A stretch of DNA of 64,000 bases, taken from IMG/VR virus record IMGVR_UViG_3300025097_002022, positions 16,058-80,057 of that record, one strand, 5' to 3'. The first letter of the stretch is position 1, and every line of letters starts with the position of its first letter. This document shows, in pieces, positions 44,320 through 54,282 of the stretch. The notes under the pieces are model-generated. The model made no database searches and was not told the DNA's origin. It worked only from the letters and a program-made list of their open reading frames with translations. Source of the DNA: a virus. The position numbers and the translations under genes were made by a program.

Positions 44320-44652
44320 ATGAACAAAGATAACGACTTAATTTCAATTGATATCAATCTGAACGTCAAAGAAGAAGGCACTCTAAACGAGAGTTGGCTT
44401 GCAATGTTCGGCGGAGCAATTGAAACCATCATGGGAGGAATGTTTGGAGGATCAAGCATTCCCGTGAACGTAAGGGGAACCAGAAAGCAGGTTGACTCTT
44501 TTCAGAAGACACTTGGAAGCGAGGCGAGATATCTGAAAGCGATGAAGCGCCACGGATTAAAAGATCCGAGAGTCCTTATGGACAAAACGAAATTGGACAG
44601 AGCAATCAGAAACTTCGAGTCAGAGACAGGCATCGTTTGGCCATTCAAGTAG
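44320..44652 (+). CDS. Conserved small virion-module protein, 110 aa
   Basis: Hydrophobic Gly/Met-rich core (ESWLAMFGGAIETIMGGMFG) at ~24-43, then a basic helical half (RGTRKQVDSFQKTLG, EARYLKAMKRHGL). The glycine/methionine-rich segment could insert in membranes or a channel. It sits directly before the tape measure gene, where T4 has gene 28-type hub factors. Function not recognised. Confidence 0.65.
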   Translation: MNKDNDLISIDINLNVKEEGTLNESWLAMFGGAIETIMGGMFGGSSIPVNVRGTRKQVDSFQKTLGSEARYLKAMKRHGLKDPRVLMDKTKLDRAIRNFESETGIVWPFK

Positions 44653-44665
44653 GGGGTAGCTAAGA

Positions 44666-46906
44666 GTGGCAAAAAAGACACCAGCAGAATGGAAAGAAGA
44701 GATAGATAATCTCAAAGCCCAAGCTGACGCACTAAAGGTTCTTGAAGGAGAAACTCAGAAGTATTATGAACTTGAGGTAAAGCTTGCGAACGCTATCGCC
44801 GAAAGAGCCAAGGCAACCAAAAATTATGTCCACGGCGCTGAGACATATGAAAATAACATTAAGGGCGCCACCGCTGCTCTAGAGGAGCACACTGAAGCCA
44901 CAACCGCCGCAGAAAAAGCCGGTAAAGACTTCGACAACGCACTCAAGAAATCAATTAAAACCCTCACAGGGATAACCGACGCATCCGACACCCTTGTTGG
45001 CTCTTTTCACAAGATGGCAACGGGACAAAAAAACCTTGCCGGTGTTGTTGACAAAGTTAAAGAGAGTTTTGATGACGCACTGTCAGGTCAAAAAATTGGT
45101 ATCTCTATAGCTCAAAAGTTTACGGAAGGAACATTCGCGCTCGCCAAAGCAAACGACTCCGCTGCTGCGTCGTTCAATAAAGCAACGGGAGCCGGAGGAA
45201 GATTCAATAGTCAGATATTCGAATTAGAAAAACAAAACAGGAAGTTCGGAATCGGGGCAGCAGACTCCGCAGCGGCAATTGGGGATCTTCTTCAAGGACT
45301 GTCTGGCTTCGGGCTAATGGCGAGAGACACACAAATGGCTTTGGCAGATGAAGTTGCCGAATTGGAACGCCTTGGAGCCTCCGGTGGTGATGTGACTGGA
45401 GTTTTTCAAACGGCTACCAAAGCTTTCGGACTGAACACCGCCGCCGCAAAGAAATTAACAACTCAAGCAGAACAGCTTGGGCAAGAACTCGGAATCACCA
45501 CAGCGCAAGCAATCGGTGACTTGAATAGCACAATGCCGCACCTCGCTAACTTGACAGGAAATCAGGTTGCACCAGCATTTAAGAGACTTTCGGAACAGGC
45601 AATAGAAACAGGCATGTCAATCGATACGCTAACAGGTATCTCAGATCGCTTTATGACATTCGAAACCGCCTCCACAGCGGCTGGTAATCTAAACGCCGTC
45701 CTCGGCACACAGATGTTTGATACAATGGGACTGCTTGAGGCTCAACTCGAAGGTCCACAAGCTTTCATTGATAAGCTTAGAGCAGATCTTCAAGCATCTG
45801 TTGGAGATTTTGACTCACTAAACGTCTATCAGAAGCAATCAATCGCGAATGCTTCGGGAATGAGCACACTAGAGCTTAGCAAGTTAATGAATGCCAAAAA
45901 ATTGACAGCGGAAGAGAAGAAGCAAGCAGAGTCAAGAAAGAAGAATCTCAAAGCAACAATGGATTTAATGGCTGAGCTTAAAGCACTCGGAGCAGAACTA
46001 ACTGTTGCATTCGCGCCTGTCATCAAAGGACTTAAAAATGTTCTCAGTAAAATAGCACAACTCGTTGAAGGATCCGGCAAGCTGGGAGACAAGTTGGGAA
46101 TTGGATCAAACCTTGGAAAGATAGGCGGTGCAGGTGCCGCAGCGTTTCTCGCAACCAAGGCGAAAGATAAGATATCCGGCGCTTTGGGCTTCGCTTCCGG
46201 CAAGCTTGGCACCAAGAAAAACCCAATGTATATACAAGATGTGAACGACAAAAACAACAACAACAACAACAATTCGATTAAAGACAAGCTTATGAGCAAA
46301 GCAGGGAAGTGGTTTGGGAAAACTAAGTTGGGAAAAAAGGCTTCAGGACTGAAAGGCTTCCTTGGTAGAAAAATGGGAGGGGCACTGGGTGGTGGAATGC
46401 TCGGAGGTATGGCGAGAAAGTTTGGGGGAAAGGGACTCCTCAAAGGCTTGGCTCGATTTGGTGGAAAGAGCGCCTTGCGCTTTGTCCCAGGGGTTGGGCA
46501 GGCAATGATGGCATATGACGCCCTCAGTCTTGCCAAAAGGGGATTAACCGGAAAAGGCATGCCAGGAGCAATGTTTCATGACGGAACAAATAGCACTCCC
46601 GAAGGACCAATCATCGCTGGCGATGATCCGGGCAATCCCCGCGCAAAACCAGAGATGATTGTGCCGCCACCCGGCTCTGCAGTCATAAACAATAGCACAA
46701 TGACAAAACTCGCCAAGCAAGGCGGAGGAAACAATGCAGCAGTTGTTGCAGCAGTCCAAGCCCTCGGTGCCAAGATGGATCAAATGACGGCGGCAACCAA
46801 AGAGAATTCTGGAGACACGGTATTGGAGGTTGATAAGCGAGTATTCGCAAAACTGTCGAATGGATACTTCCAGCGAGGCGGAAGTTTCCCAGTAAGGGGA
46901 GTATGA
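44666..46906 (+). CDS. Tape measure protein, 746 aa
   Basis: It starts at GTG 44666 after a GGGGG-containing leader. The N-terminal ~110 residues are coiled coil. The middle is helical and Ala/Leu-rich with tape-measure-like repeats (QATKAF, AAAIGDLLQGLSGFG). Residues ~430-640 alternate basic helices with Gly-rich hydrophobic stretches (GGALGGGMLGGMARKFGG) that could cross a membrane. An Asn run (NNNNNNN) lies near 530. T4 uses gp29 as ruler. Its size would set tail length; position after tube and gp26 supports the call. Confidence 0.72.
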   Translation: MAKKTPAEWKEEIDNLKAQADALKVLEGETQKYYELEVKLANAIAERAKATKNYVHGAETYENNIKGATAALEEHTEATTAAEKAGKDFDNALKKSIKTLTGITDASDTLVGSFHKMATGQKNLAGVVDKVKESFDDALSGQKIGISIAQKFTEGTFALAKANDSAAASFNKATGAGGRFNSQIFELEKQNRKFGIGAADSAAAIGDLLQGLSGFGLMARDTQMALADEVAELERLGASGGDVTGVFQTATKAFGLNTAAAKKLTTQAEQLGQELGITTAQAIGDLNSTMPHLANLTGNQVAPAFKRLSEQAIETGMSIDTLTGISDRFMTFETASTAAGNLNAVLGTQMFDTMGLLEAQLEGPQAFIDKLRADLQASVGDFDSLNVYQKQSIANASGMSTLELSKLMNAKKLTAEEKKQAESRKKNLKATMDLMAELKALGAELTVAFAPVIKGLKNVLSKIAQLVEGSGKLGDKLGIGSNLGKIGGAGAAAFLATKAKDKISGALGFASGKLGTKKNPMYIQDVNDKNNNNNNNSIKDKLMSKAGKWFGKTKLGKKASGLKGFLGRKMGGALGGGMLGGMARKFGGKGLLKGLARFGGKSALRFVPGVGQAMMAYDALSLAKRGLTGKGMPGAMFHDGTNSTPEGPIIAGDDPGNPRAKPEMIVPPPGSAVINNSTMTKLAKQGGGNNAAVVAAVQALGAKMDQMTAATKENSGDTVLEVDKRVFAKLSNGYFQRGGSFPVRGV

Positions 46907-46909
46907 TAA

Positions 46910-47509
46910 GTGGCGAACCCTGAAATCGTTAGAAGAGGAATCTTCGCTGACACATATTCTATTGGCGGATTTGCTGCCAATAGAAACTACATCTTAACCT
47001 TCAAGCATGACGCAACCGAACATTCCGTTTCTTTTCCTTCAAATATTCAGACATTTAGTGATAGCCACTCTGCCGTAGCTTCCGAGAAAATGTTTGCAGG
47101 AAGAATGGACCCTCTCATTCAACAAGCATCAACGGGAAGAAAAATCAGCTTTAGTTTCGAAGTTTTAAACTCATCCGTTGAGGAAGCGAGATATAATGAG
47201 CAAAGCATTAATCTGCTTCTGCAGATGATGTATCCGGCATTAAATACAGAGGGGGGAGTAGAAGCTGGCTCCTATCTTGAGATAAGTGGACTTACTTTCC
47301 TAAGAGACACCGATAACAAAAGATCAACAACCTGCTTAGTAAATCAAATAAATTATAATCTAAATGTCGATAAAGGATTCATAACCCCAGAATCTGGAGA
47401 ATTGCATCCGATTAGCATAACTATAGATATCAGCGCTACTGCAATTATTCCAACCACTCGCCACGACGCGGACAACCCGATTCCATCCTCCTATCCGAGG
47501 TATAGATAA
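46910..47509 (+). CDS. Baseplate or tail-tube-initiator-like protein, 199 aa
   Basis: GTG start three bases after the tape measure stop. The beta-rich sequence has ILTFKHDATEHSVSFPSNIQ, then RKISFSFEVLNSSVEEARYN and NLLLQMMYPALN. This resembles the core of the next gene and of baseplate proteins that carry the tube-fold used to nucleate tail tubes (T4 gp48/gp54 role). No enzymatic motif. Function inferred from order and fold pattern. Confidence 0.65.
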   Translation: MANPEIVRRGIFADTYSIGGFAANRNYILTFKHDATEHSVSFPSNIQTFSDSHSAVASEKMFAGRMDPLIQQASTGRKISFSFEVLNSSVEEARYNEQSINLLLQMMYPALNTEGGVEAGSYLEISGLTFLRDTDNKRSTTCLVNQINYNLNVDKGFITPESGELHPISITIDISATAIIPTTRHDADNPIPSSYPRYR

Positions 47510-48466
47510 GTGGGATATCAATTTTCAGATATTAAACGCCTCGGAGATAATTTCTATTTTCCGTTAGGCGTGAGGGATATCTCAAAAGAAAGGAAGTTCA
47601 GTCCATTCTCAAGATATGTGTTTCTAAAATCTTATACGGAAGAGTTTAGTGCAGTTTGGAAAATCCCCGCCACCTCTTTCGGTCGCCTAAATTCAGATTT
47701 CAGATATAGTTCCACAAATAGAAAGGCGTCTATGTCATTTGCCCTCCCTGCTAAAAATGTTGCAGAGGCAAAACAAAATCTGGATTTTTGCACTAAACTG
47801 GCACAAATGACATATGGAAACTATTCAGAATCAGGAGAAGAGGACACAGTCCTCGGAGATAAGAGATATCGTTTTGATGGAGCAAAGTTGTCAACCAAAG
47901 TAAAATTTGGAAACTTAATAAGAGATGAGCTTTGTTTTTTCTCCGAATTCTCATTTTCTCCAAACTTTGAATCAGGCGTATTTGAATATGGTGGAAAAGA
48001 CATAAGCGTCTTTTCTGATATGAGGGTTGGCGAATTTCAGGAAAAAGCCTTCAGCCTCGGCACCGGACCAAATGCTTTAATACAGGAGGATGGATTTGTC
48101 TATCATGACGATTATGGTAACGTGTATCCGAAAGAGATAAATGTCACGATATCAATGATTATTGTTCATGATTATCCTCTTGGCTTCGGCGGACACCTTC
48201 GCGGTGAGAAGTACAAATTAAGATGGGCACAGAATAAGAATAAAGACTGGCCACATGGAACAGGTAAAGCTTACAAGGTTCCAAAATACATTGAAAGTAC
48301 TGCCGTCAATTTACCATCAAGCAACGTTCACTATGCGACAGCGCCTGAAGGTGGGAACGACTCTGCGAAGAAAAAAGAGCGAATGCTATTGAAAAGCCTT
48401 AGAGAACAGTTGGAAAAGTCTGGATTTGTCATTGACGAAAACGGAGTCCCTAAGAAGAGAGAATAA
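47510..48466 (+). CDS. Baseplate structural protein, 318 aa
   Basis: A GTG start abuts the previous stop. A similar layout to its upstream neighbour is seen: a strand-rich start, RKASMSFALPAKNVAEAKQN followed by LDFCTKLAQMTYG, and a later VYPKEINVTISMIIVHDYP. That common order suggests an old duplication. The C-terminus is basic and helical. Probable baseplate or tube-initiation component by position before the gp53-like gene. Confidence 0.65.
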   Translation: MGYQFSDIKRLGDNFYFPLGVRDISKERKFSPFSRYVFLKSYTEEFSAVWKIPATSFGRLNSDFRYSSTNRKASMSFALPAKNVAEAKQNLDFCTKLAQMTYGNYSESGEEDTVLGDKRYRFDGAKLSTKVKFGNLIRDELCFFSEFSFSPNFESGVFEYGGKDISVFSDMRVGEFQEKAFSLGTGPNALIQEDGFVYHDDYGNVYPKEINVTISMIIVHDYPLGFGGHLRGEKYKLRWAQNKNKDWPHGTGKAYKVPKYIESTAVNLPSSNVHYATAPEGGNDSAKKKERMLLKSLREQLEKSGFVIDENGVPKKRE

Positions 48467-48479
48467 ATCAAGTTCAAAA

Positions 48480-48488
48480 CTATTTATA
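48480..48488 (+). promoter_or_regulatory. Putative late promoter element CTATTTATA
   Basis: aaCTATTTATA lies 9 bases before ATG 48498, overlapping a short gap. Confidence 0.5.
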
Positions 48489-48497
48489 GGTAAGACA

Positions 48498-48842
48498 ATG
48501 GCATATTTAGACACAGCGGCAAGAAAACGGAGATTTGTATTTTTAAACAGTCGAGAAAAATACGAGGATATCTTACGTCGAAAAAGAATAAGGAGCATAA
48601 AACAATACTCCACAATATCTTTCAACATCTCTTCTTTGGAAAACTCGAACACCATCAAGGAAGTTGTCCACATTTGGAAGACAGGCGATAGATATTATAA
48701 GCTCGCCAATAGATATTATGGACGACCGAATTTGTGGTGGGTAATAGCTCTATATAATAAAAAACCAACAGAAGGGCATTTGAGAAGAGGGGATATCTTG
48801 CGAATTCCCGCTCCAATCGACATTGTTCTTTACTATCTATGA
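48498..48842 (+). CDS. gp53: Baseplate wedge protein, gp53/LysM-like, 114 aa
   Basis: The second half has a LysM-like fold: VHIWKTGDRYYKLANRYYGR, then WWVIALYNKKP and GDILRIPAP. T4 gp53 is a LysM-derived wedge protein that joins neighbouring wedges around the hub. The N-terminus is basic (RKRRFVFLNSREKYEDI). Shorter than T4 gp53 (196). A longer frame from 48426 would overlap the previous gene, so ATG 48498 is chosen. Confidence 0.75.
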   Translation: MAYLDTAARKRRFVFLNSREKYEDILRRKRIRSIKQYSTISFNISSLENSNTIKEVVHIWKTGDRYYKLANRYYGRPNLWWVIALYNKKPTEGHLRRGDILRIPAPIDIVLYYL

Positions 48843-48851
48843 GAAATAAAA

Positions 48852-51752
48852 ATGTCTACAACAGCCCCAGAAGAGTATAAGATTCAAGGATATCTCCTCG
48901 CCAACGCGGAGGAATTGATTAAGTTGACAGGCAGAAATCTGCCGAAGAGACGCGCCGTCTCTTCAAATCAAAAAATAAACAATATGTCAAAAGGTCAACG
49001 TTTTGCAGCCCAACAGCCAGTGTATGTAAAGAAGGTTGCAAGAGATCCCACTGCCGCAGGAGATAATTTTAGTGATTTGTTCAACAGCTTCAATCCAGTC
49101 GGATCTATTGAATTTGTAGACGATTTACCGGACGCTGCCCGCCGCAAATTAACGCCTACTTTTAGAGTATTTAAGACATTGAAGCAGCACGGCACGGGGA
49201 AAGAGGTGGACTTGGAGTTGAAGAGTGGTGTCCTCGAAAAACTCTGGGCGTCGACAGCGGCAGGCACGGCTGTGCAAGATGTTGAGATACTGCGCCTCGG
49301 AGGAAACCCGGAGGAAGTCGATACGAATATAAAAGTATCAATTACTCTCTACTCTACGCACCTCGGACACCTTTTTGCAAAACAGACTCCCGCTCCATTA
49401 CCAAATTGGAAAACCAGCAAAGAATCCCCCATTCCAGCGGAGTGGAAAGAAGTTATCGAATCAGGAGTTTCGTGGATTGATTTAATTAAAATGGATCTAG
49501 GCGAAACTGCCGAAGAAGAGGCAATTAGTCATCAATATGTCCGAGCAATTGGAAAAGAATCAAAGTCTTCTGTAATGGGGGGTGAAAAATCTCACTTAGA
49601 AATGGATGAGATATCACAGAGAATCAAGATTGAATTGGGATATAAAAGAATTAAAAAACTCGCAGAGTATACTCCAGAAGAAGTAGAGAAGATAAACAAT
49701 TGGTTATCTTCTCAAACGGAGGTGCTATATCTGTCCCTGCTTGAACATGAGATTGCATTCAATGAAGACGGAACATCAACAATGCGAATAAATTATATTG
49801 CTTCAGGAGGTACAAATACATTCTCAAGACATGACGACATCCTGTTTGAACCATATTTTTACGAATTAGAAAAGCGGTGGAACGATGATATTTGTAAATT
49901 AAACAAACTCTCACCCAACAAAGAAGGTGGCGTGGGTTTGGGGAGTTACGTTCTAACGGATAACCCCTTCCACAGTAGCAAATTGAAGAGTTGGGATGCA
50001 AAAGATGTAGAAAGGAGAAAGGACTTAATAGAAGAGAGGGAGAGGTGGATTGAGGAAATTAGAACAGCGCAGTCTCAATTGATGCTGTCGGGATTATATG
50101 GTTGGGTAAAGTATTTTTCCGACGTGGAAACACATTCTTTGGCCAGTTCACATTGGCGAGAAACACAATATCTCTCAAGAGTAAAATGTACTAAAATACT
50201 TTTGAAAGATACTCTCAAGATAACTTCTAAACTATCTCGCAACGAGAATGGACAGCCGTTTGGAGTTGAAAATTATTTAGACAGGTTTTGGAGAAAAAGT
50301 AAGGAGAACAGGAAAGAATGGAAAAAGTATCATGACGATTTATCCGGCGAAGTGGATGAAATGGCTGTTTTTTCAGACCTCCAAAACACCGGCGGCAATC
50401 CGGCAGTAATATCTCAGTTTGTATTCTTGGGCGACATTATAGAGACGGCAATAGAGGTTCTCGCTTCAAATAGGAGATTTGGATATTCTGAATCCGTTGA
50501 ATCAAAATATGCTAAACGGTCTCCCAGATTTAAAGTTTGGCATAAAGGAGATTCGTCTAAAGTCGTCGAAAATGCATTCATTTTGCCATTAAACAATTTG
50601 TTCTTACGCGGTAGAAATGTGAAAGAATTTTCCACCCAAACATCAAAGATGTCCCACGATGTCCCCAGCTTTGTACGCCAAGGCGATTGGATTATGAATA
50701 GAATATACGAAGAGTATGGAGAAATTCTTTTCTCAGATATTACATATCAGAATCCAGGCAATCCAAACGAAGACATAACTATCAACCTTGCAGATCTTCC
50801 GATTTCACTTTTTGACTATAAGAGATGGTATATCGAGAATTTTGTTGCCAAAAGAAGAAGCACACTGTATCTCAAACAATTTATCGAAATGCTTATTTCG
50901 AATTATGTTCCAAATTTAATTGCTAAAGCAAGAAGAAAGGCAGGAGAGACGACAGACAAGGAAAAGCCAGTCCTTTTGATAAACAGAGAGACATTGGCAG
51001 TCCCAGTTCGGGGTTTTCTCCAACACTCCAATACAGAGAGGAATGAGCCGTTGAATGCGCTGAGTCGAAACCGCCTCAGAAAAATCTTTAAAAAAAACCA
51101 GCCCCAAGCGCTCACCAATAGCGCAACAAAGTTGCAACAAATAACAATAATATCTCAAGCATCCGTTGTCAATATAAAGCCCCCGCCAAACCAAACCAGA
51201 AGGCAGCTTAATAAGGCGAAGAATATTCCAAATATTGTATTCAACAGCAAAGCTACTGGAATTTTAGATACCCTATCTTTTCAAAAGGAGGACATGCCTG
51301 GGCTCCGCGAAGCAAGACTGTTCGAAGGAAAGAACTTTGTTGGACCCGATATTATTAGAGAAAAATACAACTGCTCATTAAGGATGAAAGGGACAACATT
51401 TTTTAAGCCAGGCAACGTTCTCTACTTAGATCCGTCTCCTTTGGACCTAGGCTTTGCAGTGGATGGAAAGTCACCCGCCCGCCTTCTCGGCTTAGGTGGA
51501 TATTATGATGTCCTCCGTGTCACTCACAACATAAACCTTTCCGGAGACAATACTTGGGAAACAGACTTGGAAACAAAGTGGACTTCCTTCGGAGAAAACG
51601 ATGGACTCCGCAAGCGGAAGATGGAATCGTGCCAGACTTCCTATAAAGCTCGGCTTGAGAATTCCCTTGATCTTTCAGATCCGAAAGTCGTCATGTCCTT
51701 ATATTCCCCAGCAAACTTGGCAAAACACTATTTCTTCAAACCAAAGCCATGA
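48852..51752 (+). CDS. Large baseplate protein, 966 aa
   Basis: No enzyme domain recognised. The protein is charged, helical in its middle third, and ends with PGNVLYLDPSPLDLGFAVDG, then LGLGGYYDVLRVTHNINLSG and a W-T-S-F motif. This is a beta-domain type I associate with baseplate hub or wedge components of marine T4-like phages, where it may follow gp27/gp6 equivalents. The stop overlaps the next start (ATGA). Baseplate role inferred from neighbours gp53 and the tube-initiator-like proteins. Confidence 0.65.
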   Translation: MSTTAPEEYKIQGYLLANAEELIKLTGRNLPKRRAVSSNQKINNMSKGQRFAAQQPVYVKKVARDPTAAGDNFSDLFNSFNPVGSIEFVDDLPDAARRKLTPTFRVFKTLKQHGTGKEVDLELKSGVLEKLWASTAAGTAVQDVEILRLGGNPEEVDTNIKVSITLYSTHLGHLFAKQTPAPLPNWKTSKESPIPAEWKEVIESGVSWIDLIKMDLGETAEEEAISHQYVRAIGKESKSSVMGGEKSHLEMDEISQRIKIELGYKRIKKLAEYTPEEVEKINNWLSSQTEVLYLSLLEHEIAFNEDGTSTMRINYIASGGTNTFSRHDDILFEPYFYELEKRWNDDICKLNKLSPNKEGGVGLGSYVLTDNPFHSSKLKSWDAKDVERRKDLIEERERWIEEIRTAQSQLMLSGLYGWVKYFSDVETHSLASSHWRETQYLSRVKCTKILLKDTLKITSKLSRNENGQPFGVENYLDRFWRKSKENRKEWKKYHDDLSGEVDEMAVFSDLQNTGGNPAVISQFVFLGDIIETAIEVLASNRRFGYSESVESKYAKRSPRFKVWHKGDSSKVVENAFILPLNNLFLRGRNVKEFSTQTSKMSHDVPSFVRQGDWIMNRIYEEYGEILFSDITYQNPGNPNEDITINLADLPISLFDYKRWYIENFVAKRRSTLYLKQFIEMLISNYVPNLIAKARRKAGETTDKEKPVLLINRETLAVPVRGFLQHSNTERNEPLNALSRNRLRKIFKKNQPQALTNSATKLQQITIISQASVVNIKPPPNQTRRQLNKAKNIPNIVFNSKATGILDTLSFQKEDMPGLREARLFEGKNFVGPDIIREKYNCSLRMKGTTFFKPGNVLYLDPSPLDLGFAVDGKSPARLLGLGGYYDVLRVTHNINLSGDNTWETDLETKWTSFGENDGLRKRKMESCQTSYKARLENSLDLSDPKVVMSLYSPANLAKHYFFKPKP

Positions 51753-53044
51753 CAACCAATTTATTAAATCGAAGTGTAGGCACAAAAGAGACATTCGATC
51801 TTCGAAAGGTGTATCTATCAGACATTGTTCCGTCCTCCAAATATACTAATTTCTATGACTCCTCTCTGGTTCACTTCTACGGTAAAGTCGATTTAGACGG
51901 AAACATTATCTATCCTTCTGAAAAGTTCTTATCAACCCTTCCGAATCCAAATAAGAAATCCGGCAGAACTTATTATGCCCTCAATTTCGTCGCAAAAGCT
52001 TTCTCAGATTTCAGAGACTATTATCTCAATGGCATCGTCTCCGGCATCACGAAGGGTGCCTCACCCATGCAGGTAATCGAGCCTATCCGAGGGTGGGAGA
52101 GTATGCACGATATATATGCTGCAAATATAGATTCTCTCTACTCAGTGCTCATCAACTCTTATTTACAGAACCCAGGACGAATAGCTGGAATAGAAAGTGC
52201 TTATCCGAAGGATTTTGATAACTTCATCCGTTCCACGAAACATCTCTTCAAGGCAAAGGGTGGTGTCGTCAAGTTAAGTCGCTCTTCTTTTATCCTCTCC
52301 ACTCATTGTCCTCTGTCCACAACTGGGCTCGCCATCGAGATTAATCCGAAAATAGACTATTCAAGCGACAAAGACAAAAATATTAACTTTTACGATAATC
52401 CGAACTTCGACTTCTACATGGAGGCTCTTAAGAAGTTTGGATTTATGGCAGACATCGATTACCCAGGGAGGCTCATCGCAGACGTTGGTTCCCCAGCGAT
52501 GCAAGAATATATGAGTGAATTTGGATTAACACTTGACACTTTGTTCGAGACGTATTATTATAAAGCAGAGAATTCCGATTATGATCTCATCAGAATCTAT
52601 CTCGCTCAGTTCTATAACAGTTATGTTACCGACTATCCGGTTAAATCCATTGTCAAGAAAAGAGGCTCAGTTCACTTGAATAAATACTCTCTCGAATCCC
52701 AAGGGCTTTTGACAAACAATAAGCCAATCCCAGTTTCCGCAACCAAAGTCATTTGCGAGAAATCAGAGCGAGATGTTATTCAGAGAAACAAGATTGACCC
52801 AGCAAACTACAGCGATAGTTATTGGTTGACAACTTGTATTGAGATGTTAAATTATGAACTTAGAAATCCTCTAAATGAGCATAATCTAAGCAAAGTGATA
52901 AAAAATGCACAAGATTTGAAAAAAAGCATTGACATCGATAGAGCCAAGTGTTATATTAATGAGGTGTTCAACAAGTTTCGATATCCAGCGAATATCACTC
53001 AGTTGGCAAATTACAAGTACGATACCAAAACTAAAACAAAATAG
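51749..53044 (+). CDS. Virion-module protein of unknown function, 431 aa
   Basis: ATGA overlap with the large baseplate gene. Tyr- and Asp-rich alpha/beta protein with segments such as EPIRGWESMHDIYAANIDSL and RSSFILSTHCPLSTTGLAIE. No catalytic or binding motif stands out. The gene closes the structural run before the polymerase gene. I associate proteins of this kind with baseplate clusters of marine T4-like phages, without a known role. Confidence 0.62.
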   Translation: MTTNLLNRSVGTKETFDLRKVYLSDIVPSSKYTNFYDSSLVHFYGKVDLDGNIIYPSEKFLSTLPNPNKKSGRTYYALNFVAKAFSDFRDYYLNGIVSGITKGASPMQVIEPIRGWESMHDIYAANIDSLYSVLINSYLQNPGRIAGIESAYPKDFDNFIRSTKHLFKAKGGVVKLSRSSFILSTHCPLSTTGLAIEINPKIDYSSDKDKNINFYDNPNFDFYMEALKKFGFMADIDYPGRLIADVGSPAMQEYMSEFGLTLDTLFETYYYKAENSDYDLIRIYLAQFYNSYVTDYPVKSIVKKRGSVHLNKYSLESQGLLTNNKPIPVSATKVICEKSERDVIQRNKIDPANYSDSYWLTTCIEMLNYELRNPLNEHNLSKVIKNAQDLKKSIDIDRAKCYINEVFNKFRYPANITQLANYKYDTKTKTK

Positions 53045-53050
53045 ACATAA

Positions 53051-54247
53051 TTGATAGTCCAAACATTAGACGATAAGAAGCACTGTCTTGGTGTATATCA
53101 TGACGGAAGGCTAATTTACGAATGCGAAGAGTTCGATTTCGACTCTGTAAGTGCGACTTGGAATTACAATCCTGTTTTTTCTAAAAATGACACTCTCATA
53201 GCCTCTCTGTTCGTCGGAAATAAATCTATTGATGAAGTTTGTCCCGACTTTATCAAAGCCCGCTGGGAGGTAATCTCCGCCCGTCTGAGGGCATTCCACA
53301 AATCATTCTCGACAGCAAAGATATCCCTCGACATCAATTGCTTTTATGACATCGTTCCTCAACGGTTCCTTCTCGAATATTGTGAGGTTAAGAACAGGGT
53401 TACAAAACACGTCATTGAGAGCGAGATCAAGCCAGCCAATTATGATTTCATGCGAAGTATGTCCGAGTTCGCGTATGAGATTTCCCAGCAAAGACTGAAT
53501 CTTGATTATACATCTCTCGCACGAGACAGTCACAAGTTGAAGGTTCGCAACTTTCTCAAAAAAAGCAAACAATATAAGCCATTTATCTCATATAATATCT
53601 TTGGAACAAAGACAGGCAGACTCACAGCCAACAAGGGCTATTTTCCGATAATGACATTGGATTCAGATTACCGGAAAATTCTCAAGCCATCGAACGACTA
53701 TTTCGTTGAATTGGATTATAACGCTGCAGAGCTTAGGGTATTGCTTGCCCTCGGCGGCAAGGAACAGCCGCAGATGGACATCCACCAGTGGAATATAGAT
53801 AATGTCTACGCCGGCGCTGTAACCCGAGAGCAGGCAAAGAAGCGTGTATTTTCATGGCTTTATGGCTCAAGGACAAGAGAATTCTCGGCTGAGAGAGCAT
53901 ATGATAGAGAAGGTGTCTTAAGGAAGTTCTGGAACGGACAACATGTCGCGACACCATACAAGAGACTCATCCCAGCAGACAGACACCACGCTCTCAACTA
54001 TTTAATACAAAGCACGACAAGCGATTTGGTTCTCACAAAGGCAATGAACATCGCCGAGACTCTAAAAAGCAGAAAGTCCTTTATTTCTTTCACACTTCAT
54101 GATAGTATAGTTATTGACTTTGCCGACGAGGACAGAGAACTCATAGGAGAACTCATCTCCATCTTCTCTGAAACAAAGTTCGGAACATTCCAAGTAAATC
54201 TAAGTGGCGGGAAATCATTCGGAGAAATGAAGAGGATAAGGCAGTAG
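53051..54247 (+). CDS. Family A (PolI-type) DNA polymerase domain, 398 aa
   Basis: Motif A is ELDYNAAELRVLLA (~219-232), motif B REQAKKRVFSWLYG (~259-272) with the O-helix Arg and Lys, and motif C LHDSIVIDF (~349-357). Motif C has HDS where most family members have HDE. No 3'-5' exonuclease domain is evident in the N-terminal ~190 residues, so it is a minimal polymerase; a separate 5'-3' exonuclease is encoded at 59319. T4 itself uses a family B enzyme. The start is taken as TTG 53051, right after an in-frame stop, with no Shine-Dalgarno. Confidence 0.82.
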   Translation: MIVQTLDDKKHCLGVYHDGRLIYECEEFDFDSVSATWNYNPVFSKNDTLIASLFVGNKSIDEVCPDFIKARWEVISARLRAFHKSFSTAKISLDINCFYDIVPQRFLLEYCEVKNRVTKHVIESEIKPANYDFMRSMSEFAYEISQQRLNLDYTSLARDSHKLKVRNFLKKSKQYKPFISYNIFGTKTGRLTANKGYFPIMTLDSDYRKILKPSNDYFVELDYNAAELRVLLALGGKEQPQMDIHQWNIDNVYAGAVTREQAKKRVFSWLYGSRTREFSAERAYDREGVLRKFWNGQHVATPYKRLIPADRHHALNYLIQSTTSDLVLTKAMNIAETLKSRKSFISFTLHDSIVIDFADEDRELIGELISIFSETKFGTFQVNLSGGKSFGEMKRIRQ

Positions 54248-54260
54248 ATGGTTCAGCGAA

Positions 54261-54269
54261 CTATTTATA
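54261..54269 (+). promoter_or_regulatory. Putative late promoter element CTATTTATA inside replication region
   Basis: aaCTATTTATA lies 13 bases before ATG 54283, between the polymerase gene and the leader-bearing gene, the only such element found in this replication block. Confidence 0.6.
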
Positions 54270-54282
54270 AGCGAGGCAAATT

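Noticed and set aside
46246-46274. AAC triplet run in the tape measure gene as a regulatory repeat
   Set aside because: It simply encodes an Asn-rich linker in frame.
45829-46560. 243-codon open frame on the minus strand opposite the tape measure gene
   Set aside because: It is Pro/Leu/Phe/Ser-rich as expected from the complement of Gly/Lys/Ala codons and has no ribosome site or independent context.
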